Shown here in pieces: positions 56,747 to 64,000 of a stretch of 64,000 bases of DNA. A model generated the notes under the pieces. That model had not been told where the DNA came from. It was given only the letters and a program-made list of their open reading frames with translations, and searched no databases. The stretch's first letter is position 1. Each line of letters opens with the position of its first letter. The translations under genes were made by a program, and so were the position numbers. This DNA comes from an uncultured Lachnospiraceae bacterium (GTDB lineage: Bacteria; Bacillota; Clostridia; Lachnospirales; Lachnospiraceae), in contig CAMUYQ010000005.1 in NCBI GenBank assembly GCA_947165025.1, positions 1-64,000 of the forward strand. The letters run 5' to 3'.

Positions 56747-57010
56747 TGCGCAGCCGGGGAAGCAGCGGTTCCTTGAACCTGAAATCCGCTATAGCAGGGG
56801 TGATATCCGGCAGAGGGTGATATCGTGTGGCAGCAGCCCGTCAGGGTATGTGTTGATATCCGGGTCTTGCGCAACAAAGCGCCGTAAACCGTGTCAGGTC
56901 AGGAATGAAGCAGCACTAAGCGGATGTCTTTGTGTGCCGCAAGGGTGCCTGGGTTGAGCATGTCCGGACGACAGCGTACCACACGTGTCATTCGAAGCCG
57001 GATCGCGCAT
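56747..57010 (+). ncRNA. ffs: Signal recognition particle RNA, large bacterial type
   Basis: About 264 bases with an Alu domain, as in Bacillus scRNA. The 5' part has GGGGAAGCAGCGG and CCTGAAATCCGCTATAGCAG; the domain IV hairpin has GTCAGGTCAGGAATGAAGCA, with its GGAA tetraloop and the conserved AGCAGCA. The 3' part has TGCCGCAAGGGTGCCTGGG. Ends are approximate. It scaffolds Ffh for co-translational membrane targeting. In many Firmicutes it lies between tadA and dnaX; here tadA is 4 kb upstream and dnaX does not follow. Confidence 0.93.
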
Positions 57011-57016
57011 TGTAAT

Positions 57017-57101
57017 AAGGAGGGGCCCACGTAGTGGGAGGATGCCTTATTGCACGGCGAGCCCCATCGCCGTCAGGCGATTTGAAACGGGCGAGCCTCC
57101 C
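57017..57101 (+). repeat. Dispersed structured repeat, family E, copy 2
   Basis: Both hairpins of the family. The first has outer stem AAGG/CCTT, extended here to AATAAGG/CCTTATT, and inner stem CCCAC/GTGGG. The second has ATCGCC/GGCGAT enclosed by GCCC/GGGC, where copy 1 has ATCGC/GCGAT and GGCC/GGCC. It lies between the SRP RNA and the Mrr-like gene. Confidence 0.8.
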
Positions 57102-57138
57102 GTTGATACTGAAAACATTGAAAGGTAACCAATAGAAA

Positions 57139-57762
57139 TTGGGAACTACTGCAACAATAATTACAGTCATAGTCGGAATCGTCGTCCTTGTCCTTCTGGC
57201 AGTATGGATCTGGTACATGAAACAGAACAGCGGTGACGATGCGATATTTGACGATATGGAAGGTGCCGAATTCGAAAGGTACTGCGCAGAACTTCTGGAA
57301 GCAAAGGGGTTCGAGAATGTGGAGAACACTCCCGCAAGTCACGATTTCGGTGTCGACATCATTGCGGACAAAGACGGCATAAGTTATGCGATACAGTGCA
57401 AATGCTATTCCGATAACGTTGGCATACGTGCCATTCAGGAGGCATATGCAGGAAAAGATTATTACGACAGCATGGTCGCTGTTGTCATGACAAATCAGGC
57501 TTTCACAAAAACGGCACAGGAGTTTGCCTCAAAGCTTAACGTCATCCTCTGGGACGGAGACTATGTCATGAATCTCATTCATGAAGTAGCACTTCCAGAA
57601 AAGAGGAACATGATGGAGTTTCTCGGAGATATCATCAAGAGATCTCCCGAAAAGACTTCCGAAAAGTCATCTGAAAGATCTTCCGAAAAGAGAAGAGAAA
57701 AAAGGATCAAAAAAGCCGATCTTGATTTTATCGAAGATCCCGATTCGGATTTTTTTGAGTAA
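57139..57762 (+). CDS. Membrane-anchored Mrr-like restriction endonuclease
   Basis: A 207-residue protein. The TTG start is chosen because it gives an N-terminal membrane segment at ~6-27. Residues ~40-150 form an Mrr_cat nuclease domain: FERYCAELLEAKGFENV, then the catalytic Asp in HDFGVDII and QCK in YAIQCKCY, with VGIRAIQEAYAGK after it. The PD-(D/E)xK residues are complete. The C-terminal ~50 residues are Ser/Glu/Lys-rich and low in complexity. It heads a tightly spaced run of six co-directional genes. Confidence 0.84.
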   Translation: MGTTATIITVIVGIVVLVLLAVWIWYMKQNSGDDAIFDDMEGAEFERYCAELLEAKGFENVENTPASHDFGVDIIADKDGISYAIQCKCYSDNVGIRAIQEAYAGKDYYDSMVAVVMTNQAFTKTAQEFASKLNVILWDGDYVMNLIHEVALPEKRNMMEFLGDIIKRSPEKTSEKSSERSSEKRREKRIKKADLDFIEDPDSDFFE

Positions 57763-57776
57763 AACAAAGGATCGAT

Positions 57777-59117
57777 ATGGCAAAAAAGATCTTGATGTTA
57801 ACAAGCACATGGGATGGCGATTACAGCAGGACGATCATCGACGGGGTCCTTGAGAGGATCGGCGATGAGGATATTGAGCTGCACATTTTTAATGCCTATG
57901 ATACTGCAATGGAAGCAGACTATTTTCTCAAGGGCCGTGAGATATACAGGCTCCCTAACCCTGAGAATTACGACGGGATGCTCATTGCTCTTTCGACACT
58001 TCAGTCCGTCAAGTTCGTTGACGAGCTCAATTCCGAATTTCACAGCCATAACAAACCGGTCGTAAGTATTGATACACATGCCGAGAATGTCATATTCTGC
58101 GGCCTTGATAATTATCGCTCCATGTATCAGCTTGTGGAGCATATGGTCACCATTCACGACTGCAGGATATTCAACTATCTCGGAGGACCCGAGGACAATG
58201 CCGAAGCCGCCGACAGGTTCAGGGCGTTTTGCGACTGCCTGAAGGAGCACGGGATGAGAGTCGAAAAGAAAAGGGTTTTGCATAAACATTTCTGGAAATC
58301 CGACGGAATGGAAGCCTACAGGGAATGGAAGGATCTCGGCGTCGGAATGGCAGATGCCGTGATCTGTGCAAACGATTACATGGCTCTTGGATATGTAGAA
58401 GAAGCAAAGAACGACGGGATATCGATCCCCGATTATATAAAGGTTGTCGGTTTTGACAATATCGAAGAGGCACAGAGATATTTCCCTTCCATAACAAGTG
58501 TGAACAGAAACAGAAAAGCACTCGGTTACGAATCAATGGATGCGCTTTTTGAAGCCATGGAAGGCAATACGGAATTCGACACTCGTTTTGTTGAGGGCTA
58601 CATCAATTACAACGAAAGCTGCGGCTGTGAACTGACGAGAGACCTTCGGATCGATTACAACGAAGTGATAGAGATAACAAAAAGAGAGCTGGAGATCGGA
58701 CTTCGTCACAGCTATACGAGACAGTTACTGTTTAAATGCAATTCGGTGGAGGATTATGCCGAGGCATTGAAAAAAAGCAAGGAATATCTGGATATAGAAG
58801 ATGTTGCGTTCAGCCTTAATTCATCATTCTTTGACAAAGACCCGGATTCGGAGAAATGCGGATTTGATGATGAGATGTATCTGTATCACGGAGAAGATAA
58901 AAAGAAGATAAACAGAAAAGAAGAGATGTACCCTGCCGAATGGAGAAAGGATCACAGAGTGTTCCTGTTCGCGTCCCTTCGAAGCAGCGTACAGACATAC
59001 GGATATGCAGTCATGCCCTACAGACGGGACTACTTCGCAAGGTTAAAACACAGGACTTTCATAGAGAGTCTTGCGCTTTCACTGCATAATATGAGTCTCA
59101 GACTCGCTATGAAATAA
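57777..59117 (+). CDS. LacI-type periplasmic-binding-fold sensor without DNA-binding domain
   Basis: A 446-residue cytoplasmic protein. Residues ~3-285 are a LacI/GalR-type sugar-binding fold, with ILMLTSTWDGDYSRTIIDGV at the start and DAVICANDYMALGY and VVGFDNIEEAQ later. The helix-turn-helix normally before this fold is absent. Residues ~290-446 are a helical and mixed region that I cannot assign. In Lachnospiraceae this fold is often followed by GGDEF; here there is none. It is 14 bases after the Mrr-like gene and 15 before nhaC. Confidence 0.8.
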   Translation: MAKKILMLTSTWDGDYSRTIIDGVLERIGDEDIELHIFNAYDTAMEADYFLKGREIYRLPNPENYDGMLIALSTLQSVKFVDELNSEFHSHNKPVVSIDTHAENVIFCGLDNYRSMYQLVEHMVTIHDCRIFNYLGGPEDNAEAADRFRAFCDCLKEHGMRVEKKRVLHKHFWKSDGMEAYREWKDLGVGMADAVICANDYMALGYVEEAKNDGISIPDYIKVVGFDNIEEAQRYFPSITSVNRNRKALGYESMDALFEAMEGNTEFDTRFVEGYINYNESCGCELTRDLRIDYNEVIEITKRELEIGLRHSYTRQLLFKCNSVEDYAEALKKSKEYLDIEDVAFSLNSSFFDKDPDSEKCGFDDEMYLYHGEDKKKINRKEEMYPAEWRKDHRVFLFASLRSSVQTYGYAVMPYRRDYFARLKHRTFIESLALSLHNMSLRLAMK

Positions 59118-59132
59118 AGGGAGGAATGTGTT

Positions 59133-60755
59133 ATGGAAAAGAAGAATTCGGCGATAGTTGCCGGTATCATCTTCGTATTGATGGTTGTTGTCATCAGTGT
59201 TGTCAATTCGGCAGGAGGAGGTTCTTATGAATTTGCCGGATCATTCTGGGCGCTTGTTCCGCCGCTTGTGGCGATCATCCTTGCGCTTGTGACAAAGGAG
59301 GCTTATTCGTCGCTCTTTGTCGGAGTGGTACTTGGAGCTCTTATGGCTTCACAGGTATCTTTTACCGGAACTCTCAACATGGTGACCGTTGAGGGACTTT
59401 CGGATGCTGTTGCGGGAAATGCCGGAATACTGATCTTCCTTGTGATCCTCGGAACGATAGTTGCACTTATTAACAAATCCGGCGGATCGAGAGCATTCGG
59501 TGACTGGGCATCAAAGAACATCAAGACAAAAGTCGGTGCTTCACTTGCGACATTTGCTCTCGGCGTTCTGATATTCATAGACGATTACTTTAACTGCCTC
59601 ACGGTCGGATCCGTAATGTCTCCGATCACTGATTCAAAAAAGATCTCAAGAGCAAAGCTTGCTTACCTGATCGATGCGACAGCGGCACCGGTCTGCATGA
59701 TAGCACCGATCTCATCATGGGCGGCTGCAGTAAGCGGATGCGTAACAAGTGAGAAGTATTCGGGTATCGAGCTGTTTGTAAGAGCGATCCCTTACAATTT
59801 CTATTCGATACTTACATTTGTGTTCATCATCACGATCACGATCCTGGGATTTGATTACGGAAAGATGAAGAAATTTGAAGATAAGGCAGAACTTACCGGA
59901 GATCTCGGTATCTTGGGACTGTCCGATGATGAAGAATTCGAACTTAAAAAAGGCGGACCTTCGGAATCTGTATCAAAGGGAAAGCTTATCGATCTTATCA
60001 TCCCTGTTGTTGTTCTGATAGCGTGCTGTGTATGGGGACTTCTGTTCAACGGTTTTTCTGCCATTGAAGAAGGCGGGATCATCGAAGCATTCTCATCAAC
60101 TGATGCTTATGTCGGACTTCCCTGGGGAAGTATACTGGCACTTGTAGTGATAGTGATATACATGCTCATACGCAGAGTCATGACTTTCCATGAGGCGATG
60201 GAATGTATCCCCAAGGGATTCATGGCAATGGTTCCCGCTATCACGATCCTTACTCTTGCAACTGCACTCAAGAACATGACAAATACTCTCGGAGCAAAGG
60301 AATTTGTCGGTGCAGCGATGGCAAACGCACAGGGACTTCAGTGGGCTCTTCCGGCGATCGTATTTGTTGTTGCATGTCTTGTATCGTTTGCGACAGGTAC
60401 GAGCTGGGGAACTTTCGGTATACTGATCCCGATCGTTTCGGCGATCTTCCCCGAGACAAGTTCACTGTTCTTTGTCGGAATATCTGCCTGTCTTGCAGGA
60501 GCTGTCTGCGGTGACCACTGTTCACCGATCTCTGATACAACGATCATGTCATCGGCAGGAGCGCACTGTAATCACATCAACCATGTGGAGACCCAGCTTC
60601 CGTATGCAGTTTCGGTTGCAGCCATTTCATTTGTCACCTATATATTTGCGGGACTGTTTGACGGTGCCGGCATAACATGGCTGTCCCTGCCGATCGGTAT
60701 CGCACTTGTAATAGCATTCCTTGTATTCATGAAGAAGAGGAGCGCCAAAGCCTGA
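59133..60755 (+). CDS. NhaC-family Na+/H+ antiporter
   Basis: A 540-residue transporter with about 12 membrane segments. Family marks are FIDDYFNCLTVGSVM near residue 150, the GTSWGTFGILIPI block near 425 and CGDHCSPISDTTIMSSAGA near 458. It exchanges Na+ or an organic ion for protons; some relatives move amino acids or lactate/malate. A GGGAGG site precedes the ATG. It sits 19 bases before the motor-protein genes and so could set the ion gradient they use. Confidence 0.9.
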   Translation: MEKKNSAIVAGIIFVLMVVVISVVNSAGGGSYEFAGSFWALVPPLVAIILALVTKEAYSSLFVGVVLGALMASQVSFTGTLNMVTVEGLSDAVAGNAGILIFLVILGTIVALINKSGGSRAFGDWASKNIKTKVGASLATFALGVLIFIDDYFNCLTVGSVMSPITDSKKISRAKLAYLIDATAAPVCMIAPISSWAAAVSGCVTSEKYSGIELFVRAIPYNFYSILTFVFIITITILGFDYGKMKKFEDKAELTGDLGILGLSDDEEFELKKGGPSESVSKGKLIDLIIPVVVLIACCVWGLLFNGFSAIEEGGIIEAFSSTDAYVGLPWGSILALVVIVIYMLIRRVMTFHEAMECIPKGFMAMVPAITILTLATALKNMTNTLGAKEFVGAAMANAQGLQWALPAIVFVVACLVSFATGTSWGTFGILIPIVSAIFPETSSLFFVGISACLAGAVCGDHCSPISDTTIMSSAGAHCNHINHVETQLPYAVSVAAISFVTYIFAGLFDGAGITWLSLPIGIALVIAFLVFMKKRSAKA

Positions 60756-60774
60756 TCCCGTAAGGAGATAAGAT

Positions 60775-62169
60775 ATGTTTAGAAGAAAGTGGTATGAATG
60801 GATACTGACCATAGTTTTTTTCCTCATGGTCGCACTGTGCGTGTATCTTAATCTGTCACCCGATCATAAAGAAAGCATTACGACCATCACGGTAAACGCC
60901 GTGATGTTCGTAATAGTTGCGATAGTTTTTCTGATGGCGGATTTCGGAAGCTTTGCACCAATGAATGCGATCATCAAAGATCTGAAAAACGCCACGGAAA
61001 AGATCCGTTCGGATGCCATGAACGCCCATTCATATCTGTGGGAGCCTTATCAGTCAAGTGATGTCAAGCTGTTCAAGTATGATAAGCTCAATCAGCTTTT
61101 CACGGATTTTATATTCGAACTCAACCGCGAGGATGATGCGGAGAATGCATACTATCGTCCGAGCATCGATGATTTTATCAACGAGGATCTTGTTGATACT
61201 GTCATGCACCGCAATGAGCTCAACCAGGTTCCGGGACTTCTGACCGGACTCGGAATACTCGGAACGTTTATCGGACTGTCGATCGGACTGGAGCACTTTA
61301 ATACAGGAACGACGGCCCAGATGACGGACAGTATCGAACCTCTCATGAACGGTATCAAGGTGGCATTTCACACGTCCATTTTCGGAATGGTGTTCTCACT
61401 TACATTTAATGCGATATACAAGAGAAAACTGTACGAAGGAGAAAGTGCCGTACAGGAATTCTCACGTGCCTTCAAAAGATATGTTCTTCCGGATACGGAA
61501 AACAACGGAATGAACCAGCTCATCTCGCTCCAGTCTGAGCAGCTTGAGGCTATGGACAAAATGTATGTCCGCATGGCCGATGAGCTTGGCAGGATAATAG
61601 AGCCTCAGTTTGACAGACTCGGAAAGATCGTTGCGGAATACGAAACAATCATGGTCAGGAACGAGACCGAGGCGATAAGGCAGATCGTGGAAACGTTCAT
61701 CAACGAGATGAATACTTCTCTCGGAAACAGCTTCTACCAGCTCAGTGAATCTGTAAATGAGCAGTACAGGTCACAGAAGGAAACAGCCGATCTGATGACG
61801 GATCTGCTCAAGACAACAGGAAGCAGTACGGCAACGCTTCATACCATCAACCACGAAACAGAGAAGCTTGTCACAACACTTAACAGTTATACAGCAAGCA
61901 TACAGACGATCCAGAACGAACTTCAGAGAACGCTAGCCGGTCTTTCATCCGAAGATAAATCGGCACGTGATCTTATTGTTCAGGAGAAGAACATGCTCAT
62001 AGAGCAGGGCAACATGATCTCGGAATTCCGCAAGACGATCGCGGATATCGGAAAGCATTCCGCCGAGACAAATGAACATGTAAATGAAGCACTTGAAGAG
62101 ATAACAAACGGAATCGACTACATGAAGAAGCTTACGGATAAAAGGAATCAGGCAGGCGGCAAGATCTGA
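60775..62169 (+). CDS. ZorA-like MotA/TolQ/ExbB-family ion channel with long tail
   Basis: A 464-residue stator-type protein. Membrane segments are at ~9-27, ~38-56, ~148-170 and ~198-220. The third contains PGLLTGLGILGTFIGLSIGL, the hallmark of ZorA-like proteins, and the fourth has VAFHTSIFGMVFSL. Residues ~240-464 form a long, mostly coiled-coil cytoplasmic tail, as in ZorA and unlike ExbB or TolQ. It would form a pentameric ion channel around the ZorB-like partner, whose gene overlaps its stop codon. Confidence 0.85.
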   Translation: MFRRKWYEWILTIVFFLMVALCVYLNLSPDHKESITTITVNAVMFVIVAIVFLMADFGSFAPMNAIIKDLKNATEKIRSDAMNAHSYLWEPYQSSDVKLFKYDKLNQLFTDFIFELNREDDAENAYYRPSIDDFINEDLVDTVMHRNELNQVPGLLTGLGILGTFIGLSIGLEHFNTGTTAQMTDSIEPLMNGIKVAFHTSIFGMVFSLTFNAIYKRKLYEGESAVQEFSRAFKRYVLPDTENNGMNQLISLQSEQLEAMDKMYVRMADELGRIIEPQFDRLGKIVAEYETIMVRNETEAIRQIVETFINEMNTSLGNSFYQLSESVNEQYRSQKETADLMTDLLKTTGSSTATLHTINHETEKLVTTLNSYTASIQTIQNELQRTLAGLSSEDKSARDLIVQEKNMLIEQGNMISEFRKTIADIGKHSAETNEHVNEALEEITNGIDYMKKLTDKRNQAGGKI

Positions 62170-63080
62170 TGAGAAGAGCATACAGCCGAAAGAGGGATGA
62201 GGAAACTTCATACTGGCTGTCGTACTCGGACATGATGGCGGGACTGCTTCTTTGCTTTGTCCTGATAATCTCGCTTACCGTTTTAAGATCCAAGGTCCAA
62301 TACGATCAGAAACAGAACGAACTGCTCGGTAAGGAGCAGGAACTGATCATACAGTCGGAGGAACTTGAGAACGAGAGACTTACGATAGAAGAGCAGGGTG
62401 CAAAGCTCAACGCACAGGAGCTGAAGCTTTCCGAGCAGGAAGGAAGACTTCTGGCACAGCAGAAAAAACTCGAAGAACAGTCACAGCTCCTCAAGGACCT
62501 TGAGAAACTCATGGGTGAGCAGCAGGCCAAGCTCGACAATATTATCGGTATCAGGAGTGAGCTTATCGAAGCATTAAAAGACGAGTTCAAGAATTCTTCT
62601 CTGAGCATAGCGGTTGACGAGAAGACCGGTGCCATCACGATGGATTCAAACATACTTTTTGAGTACAACAAATCGATGCTCAAATCAGGCGGTAAGGATT
62701 TTCTCGGAGAGTTCATGCCCAGGTATTTAAAGATCCTGCTCAGCCCCAAGTATAGGAGTTATATATCCGAGATAGTGATCGAAGGACACACGGATACGGA
62801 CGGAGATTATCTGTCAAACCTTAATCTGTCACAGCAGCGCGCTTATTCCGTGGCGGATTACTGTACACGAAAGAACAGCGATTTTCTGACGGACAGGGAG
62901 AAAGAGGAACTTGAAAAGGTACTGTCAACTGTCGGAAAATCATTCAGCGAACCTATCCTTACACCTGACGGAGAGGTTGATGCGGATGCTTCAAGAAGAG
63001 TGGAGATCCTTTTCAGATTGAGGGATGAGGAGATGATCCGCGAAATGATGGAAATACTCAACGACACATCAGCAAGATAG
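62169..63080 (+). CDS. ZorB-like protein: membrane segment plus OmpA-like domain
   Basis: A 303-residue partner of the channel. The N-terminal segment WLSYSDMMAGLLLCFVLI carries the Asp expected to bind the driving ion, as in MotB and ZorB. A heptad-rich Gln/Glu/Leu coiled coil spans ~45-130. The OmpA-like peptidoglycan-binding domain (~150-295) shows EGHTDTDGDYLSNLNLSQQR. In a Gram-positive this would anchor to the thick wall. The start codon overlaps the upstream stop (TGATG). Confidence 0.87.
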   Translation: MRRAYSRKRDEETSYWLSYSDMMAGLLLCFVLIISLTVLRSKVQYDQKQNELLGKEQELIIQSEELENERLTIEEQGAKLNAQELKLSEQEGRLLAQQKKLEEQSQLLKDLEKLMGEQQAKLDNIIGIRSELIEALKDEFKNSSLSIAVDEKTGAITMDSNILFEYNKSMLKSGGKDFLGEFMPRYLKILLSPKYRSYISEIVIEGHTDTDGDYLSNLNLSQQRAYSVADYCTRKNSDFLTDREKEELEKVLSTVGKSFSEPILTPDGEVDADASRRVEILFRLRDEEMIREMMEILNDTSAR

Positions 63081-63089
63081 GAGAAGAAA

Positions 63090-64000
63090 ATGCAGAGAGC
63101 TTTGTTTATCGGCGGGACCGGAACGATTTCGATGGCGATCACACGCGCACTTGCAAAAAGCGAAGACTGGGATCTGTATCTTATCAACAGGGGAAACAGA
63201 GAGGATGAGATACCCGAAAATGTTCATCTTATCAGTGCGGATATAAACGACGAGGAGATGATAGACGAGATCCTTGACGGAAGGCATTTTGACTGTGTCT
63301 GTGATTTTATCGGGTTTACCCCGGATCAGGTCGAGAGAGACTACAGGCTCTTTCGCGGCAGATGCTCCCAGTTCATATACATCAGCTCGGCATCGGCTTA
63401 CAACAAGCCCTGCAGGAGCCATATCATTACAGAGGGAACGGCTCTTGCCAATCCGTTCTGGGAATATTCAAGAAACAAGATATACTGCGAAAGCTTTCTG
63501 ATGGATAAATACGAAAAAGAAGGTTTTCCGGTTACGATAGTGCGTCCGAGTCATACTTACGACGAGAGGAGTATTCCGCTCGGAGTGCATGGCGACAGGG
63601 GAAGCTGGCAGGTGATCAGGCGTATGCTTGAAGGAAAGCCTGTTATAGTCCAGGGGGACGGAACAAGTCTTTGGACGATGACTTTCAATGAGGATTTTGC
63701 CAAGGGATTCATCGGACTTATGGGCAACTGCCACGCTATCGGTGAGAGCTTCCAGATCACAAGCGATGAGACGCTTACGTGGAATCAGATATACGAAGCC
63801 ATCGCGGATGCGCTGAATGTTGATTTTATTCCTTATTATGTTGCGTCGGAGTTTCTTGCGTCCGTGAGTGATTACGATTATTTCGGATCTCTTCTCGGAG
63901 ACAAGTCCAACTCGGTTGTGTTCGACAACAGCAAGATCAAGCGTATCGTTCCCGGATTTGAGTGCACCGTAAGGTTCGACCAGGGTGTCAGAAGGGCTAT
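63090..64000 (+). CDS. NAD-dependent epimerase/dehydratase (cut by window end)
   Basis: The first ~303 residues of a short-chain dehydrogenase/epimerase-type protein; no stop occurs before the window ends. The NAD motif is LFIGGTGTISMAITR at the N-terminus. The catalytic region has SSASAYN and, further on, YSRNKIYCE in the YxxxK position. RPSHTYDER and the later NEDFAKGFIG match NAD-sugar epimerases. A TAGGAG site stands before the ATG. It is nine bases after the ZorB-like gene, so it is probably in the same operon. Confidence 0.85.
   Translation, partial: MQRALFIGGTGTISMAITRALAKSEDWDLYLINRGNREDEIPENVHLISADINDEEMIDEILDGRHFDCVCDFIGFTPDQVERDYRLFRGRCSQFIYISSASAYNKPCRSHIITEGTALANPFWEYSRNKIYCESFLMDKYEKEGFPVTIVRPSHTYDERSIPLGVHGDRGSWQVIRRMLEGKPVIVQGDGTSLWTMTFNEDFAKGFIGLMGNCHAIGESFQITSDETLTWNQIYEAIADALNVDFIPYYVASEFLASVSDYDYFGSLLGDKSNSVVFDNSKIKRIVPGFECTVRFDQGVRRA

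Noticed and set aside
57139-64000. Complete type I or II Zorya system
   Set aside because: Only ZorA-like and ZorB-like proteins are present. No ZorC, ZorD helicase or ZorE HNH nuclease is seen in the visible part.

Overview
The window is the replication-origin region of a Gram-positive, low-to-mid GC anaerobe, most likely a member of the Lachnospiraceae (Clostridia). The evidence is the order dnaA-dnaN-yaaA-recF-gyrB-gyrA on one side and rpmH-rnpA-yidD-yidC-jag-mnmE-mnmG-rsmG-parA-parB on the other, together with clostridial families (DUF4446, DUF3881, TSCPD, NrdG with a small partner, two-subunit class I fumarase). I do not assign a genus.

Layout. The bipartite origin lies at about 15.15-15.34 kb (dnaN-dnaA gap) and 16.7-17.15 kb (dnaA-rpmH gap). 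All protein genes left of it run leftward: YfhO-like membrane protein, TSCPD protein, tRNA-Ser, fumarase, an ABC exporter, a GT2 glycosyltransferase, gyrA, gyrB, recF, yaaA, dnaN, dnaA. Almost all genes right of it run rightward; the exception is nrdG and its small partner at 55.4-56.3 kb. So nearly every gene is co-oriented with its replication fork. Three parS sites sit just before parA, 7.7 kb from the origin.

Right arm. 26.6-29.1 kb: DUF4446, an HD-GYP-like protein and DUF3881. 29.1-31.75 kb: a tRNA-Arg locus broken in two halves around an intact tRNA-Arg(CCT) and a GGDEF-EAL gene. 31.8-40.2 kb: envelope and metabolic genes (D,D-carboxypeptidase, peptidase T, FAD oxidoreductase, GT-C glycosyltransferase, DUF308, Orn/Lys/Arg decarboxylase). 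40.2-47.1 kb: a cluster matching the Bacillus yaaO-tmk-yaaR-holB-yaaT-yabB-rsmI-metS order, but with a guanylate-kinase-like gene in the tmk position. 47.1-56.7 kb: DUF1002, GNAT, DUF624, a diguanylate cyclase, an MsmK/UgpC-type ATPase, tadA, a histidine-kinase-like protein lacking its phosphoacceptor His paired with a PucR/CdaR-type regulator, and nrdG. 56.7-57.0 kb: the large-type SRP RNA. 57.1-64.0 kb: one tightly spaced run of genes encoding a membrane-anchored Mrr-like nuclease, a LacI-type sugar-binding-fold sensor with no DNA-binding domain, an NhaC antiporter, a ZorA-like/ZorB-like ion-driven motor pair, and an epimerase cut by the window end.

Most unusual signals. (1) The ZorAB-like motor operon with an Mrr-like nuclease. 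(2) Four long intergenic hairpins (10.6, 33.5, 41.2 and 41.3 kb) sharing a conserved loop and a conserved A-A mismatch. Their stems change sequence but stay paired, and their outer arms are specific to each locus. (3) A second dispersed structured repeat (0.06, 36.1 and 57.0 kb), also with compensatory changes. (4) The split tRNA-Arg. I saw no CRISPR array, insertion sequence or prophage. All statements are from reading the sequence; no searches were run.
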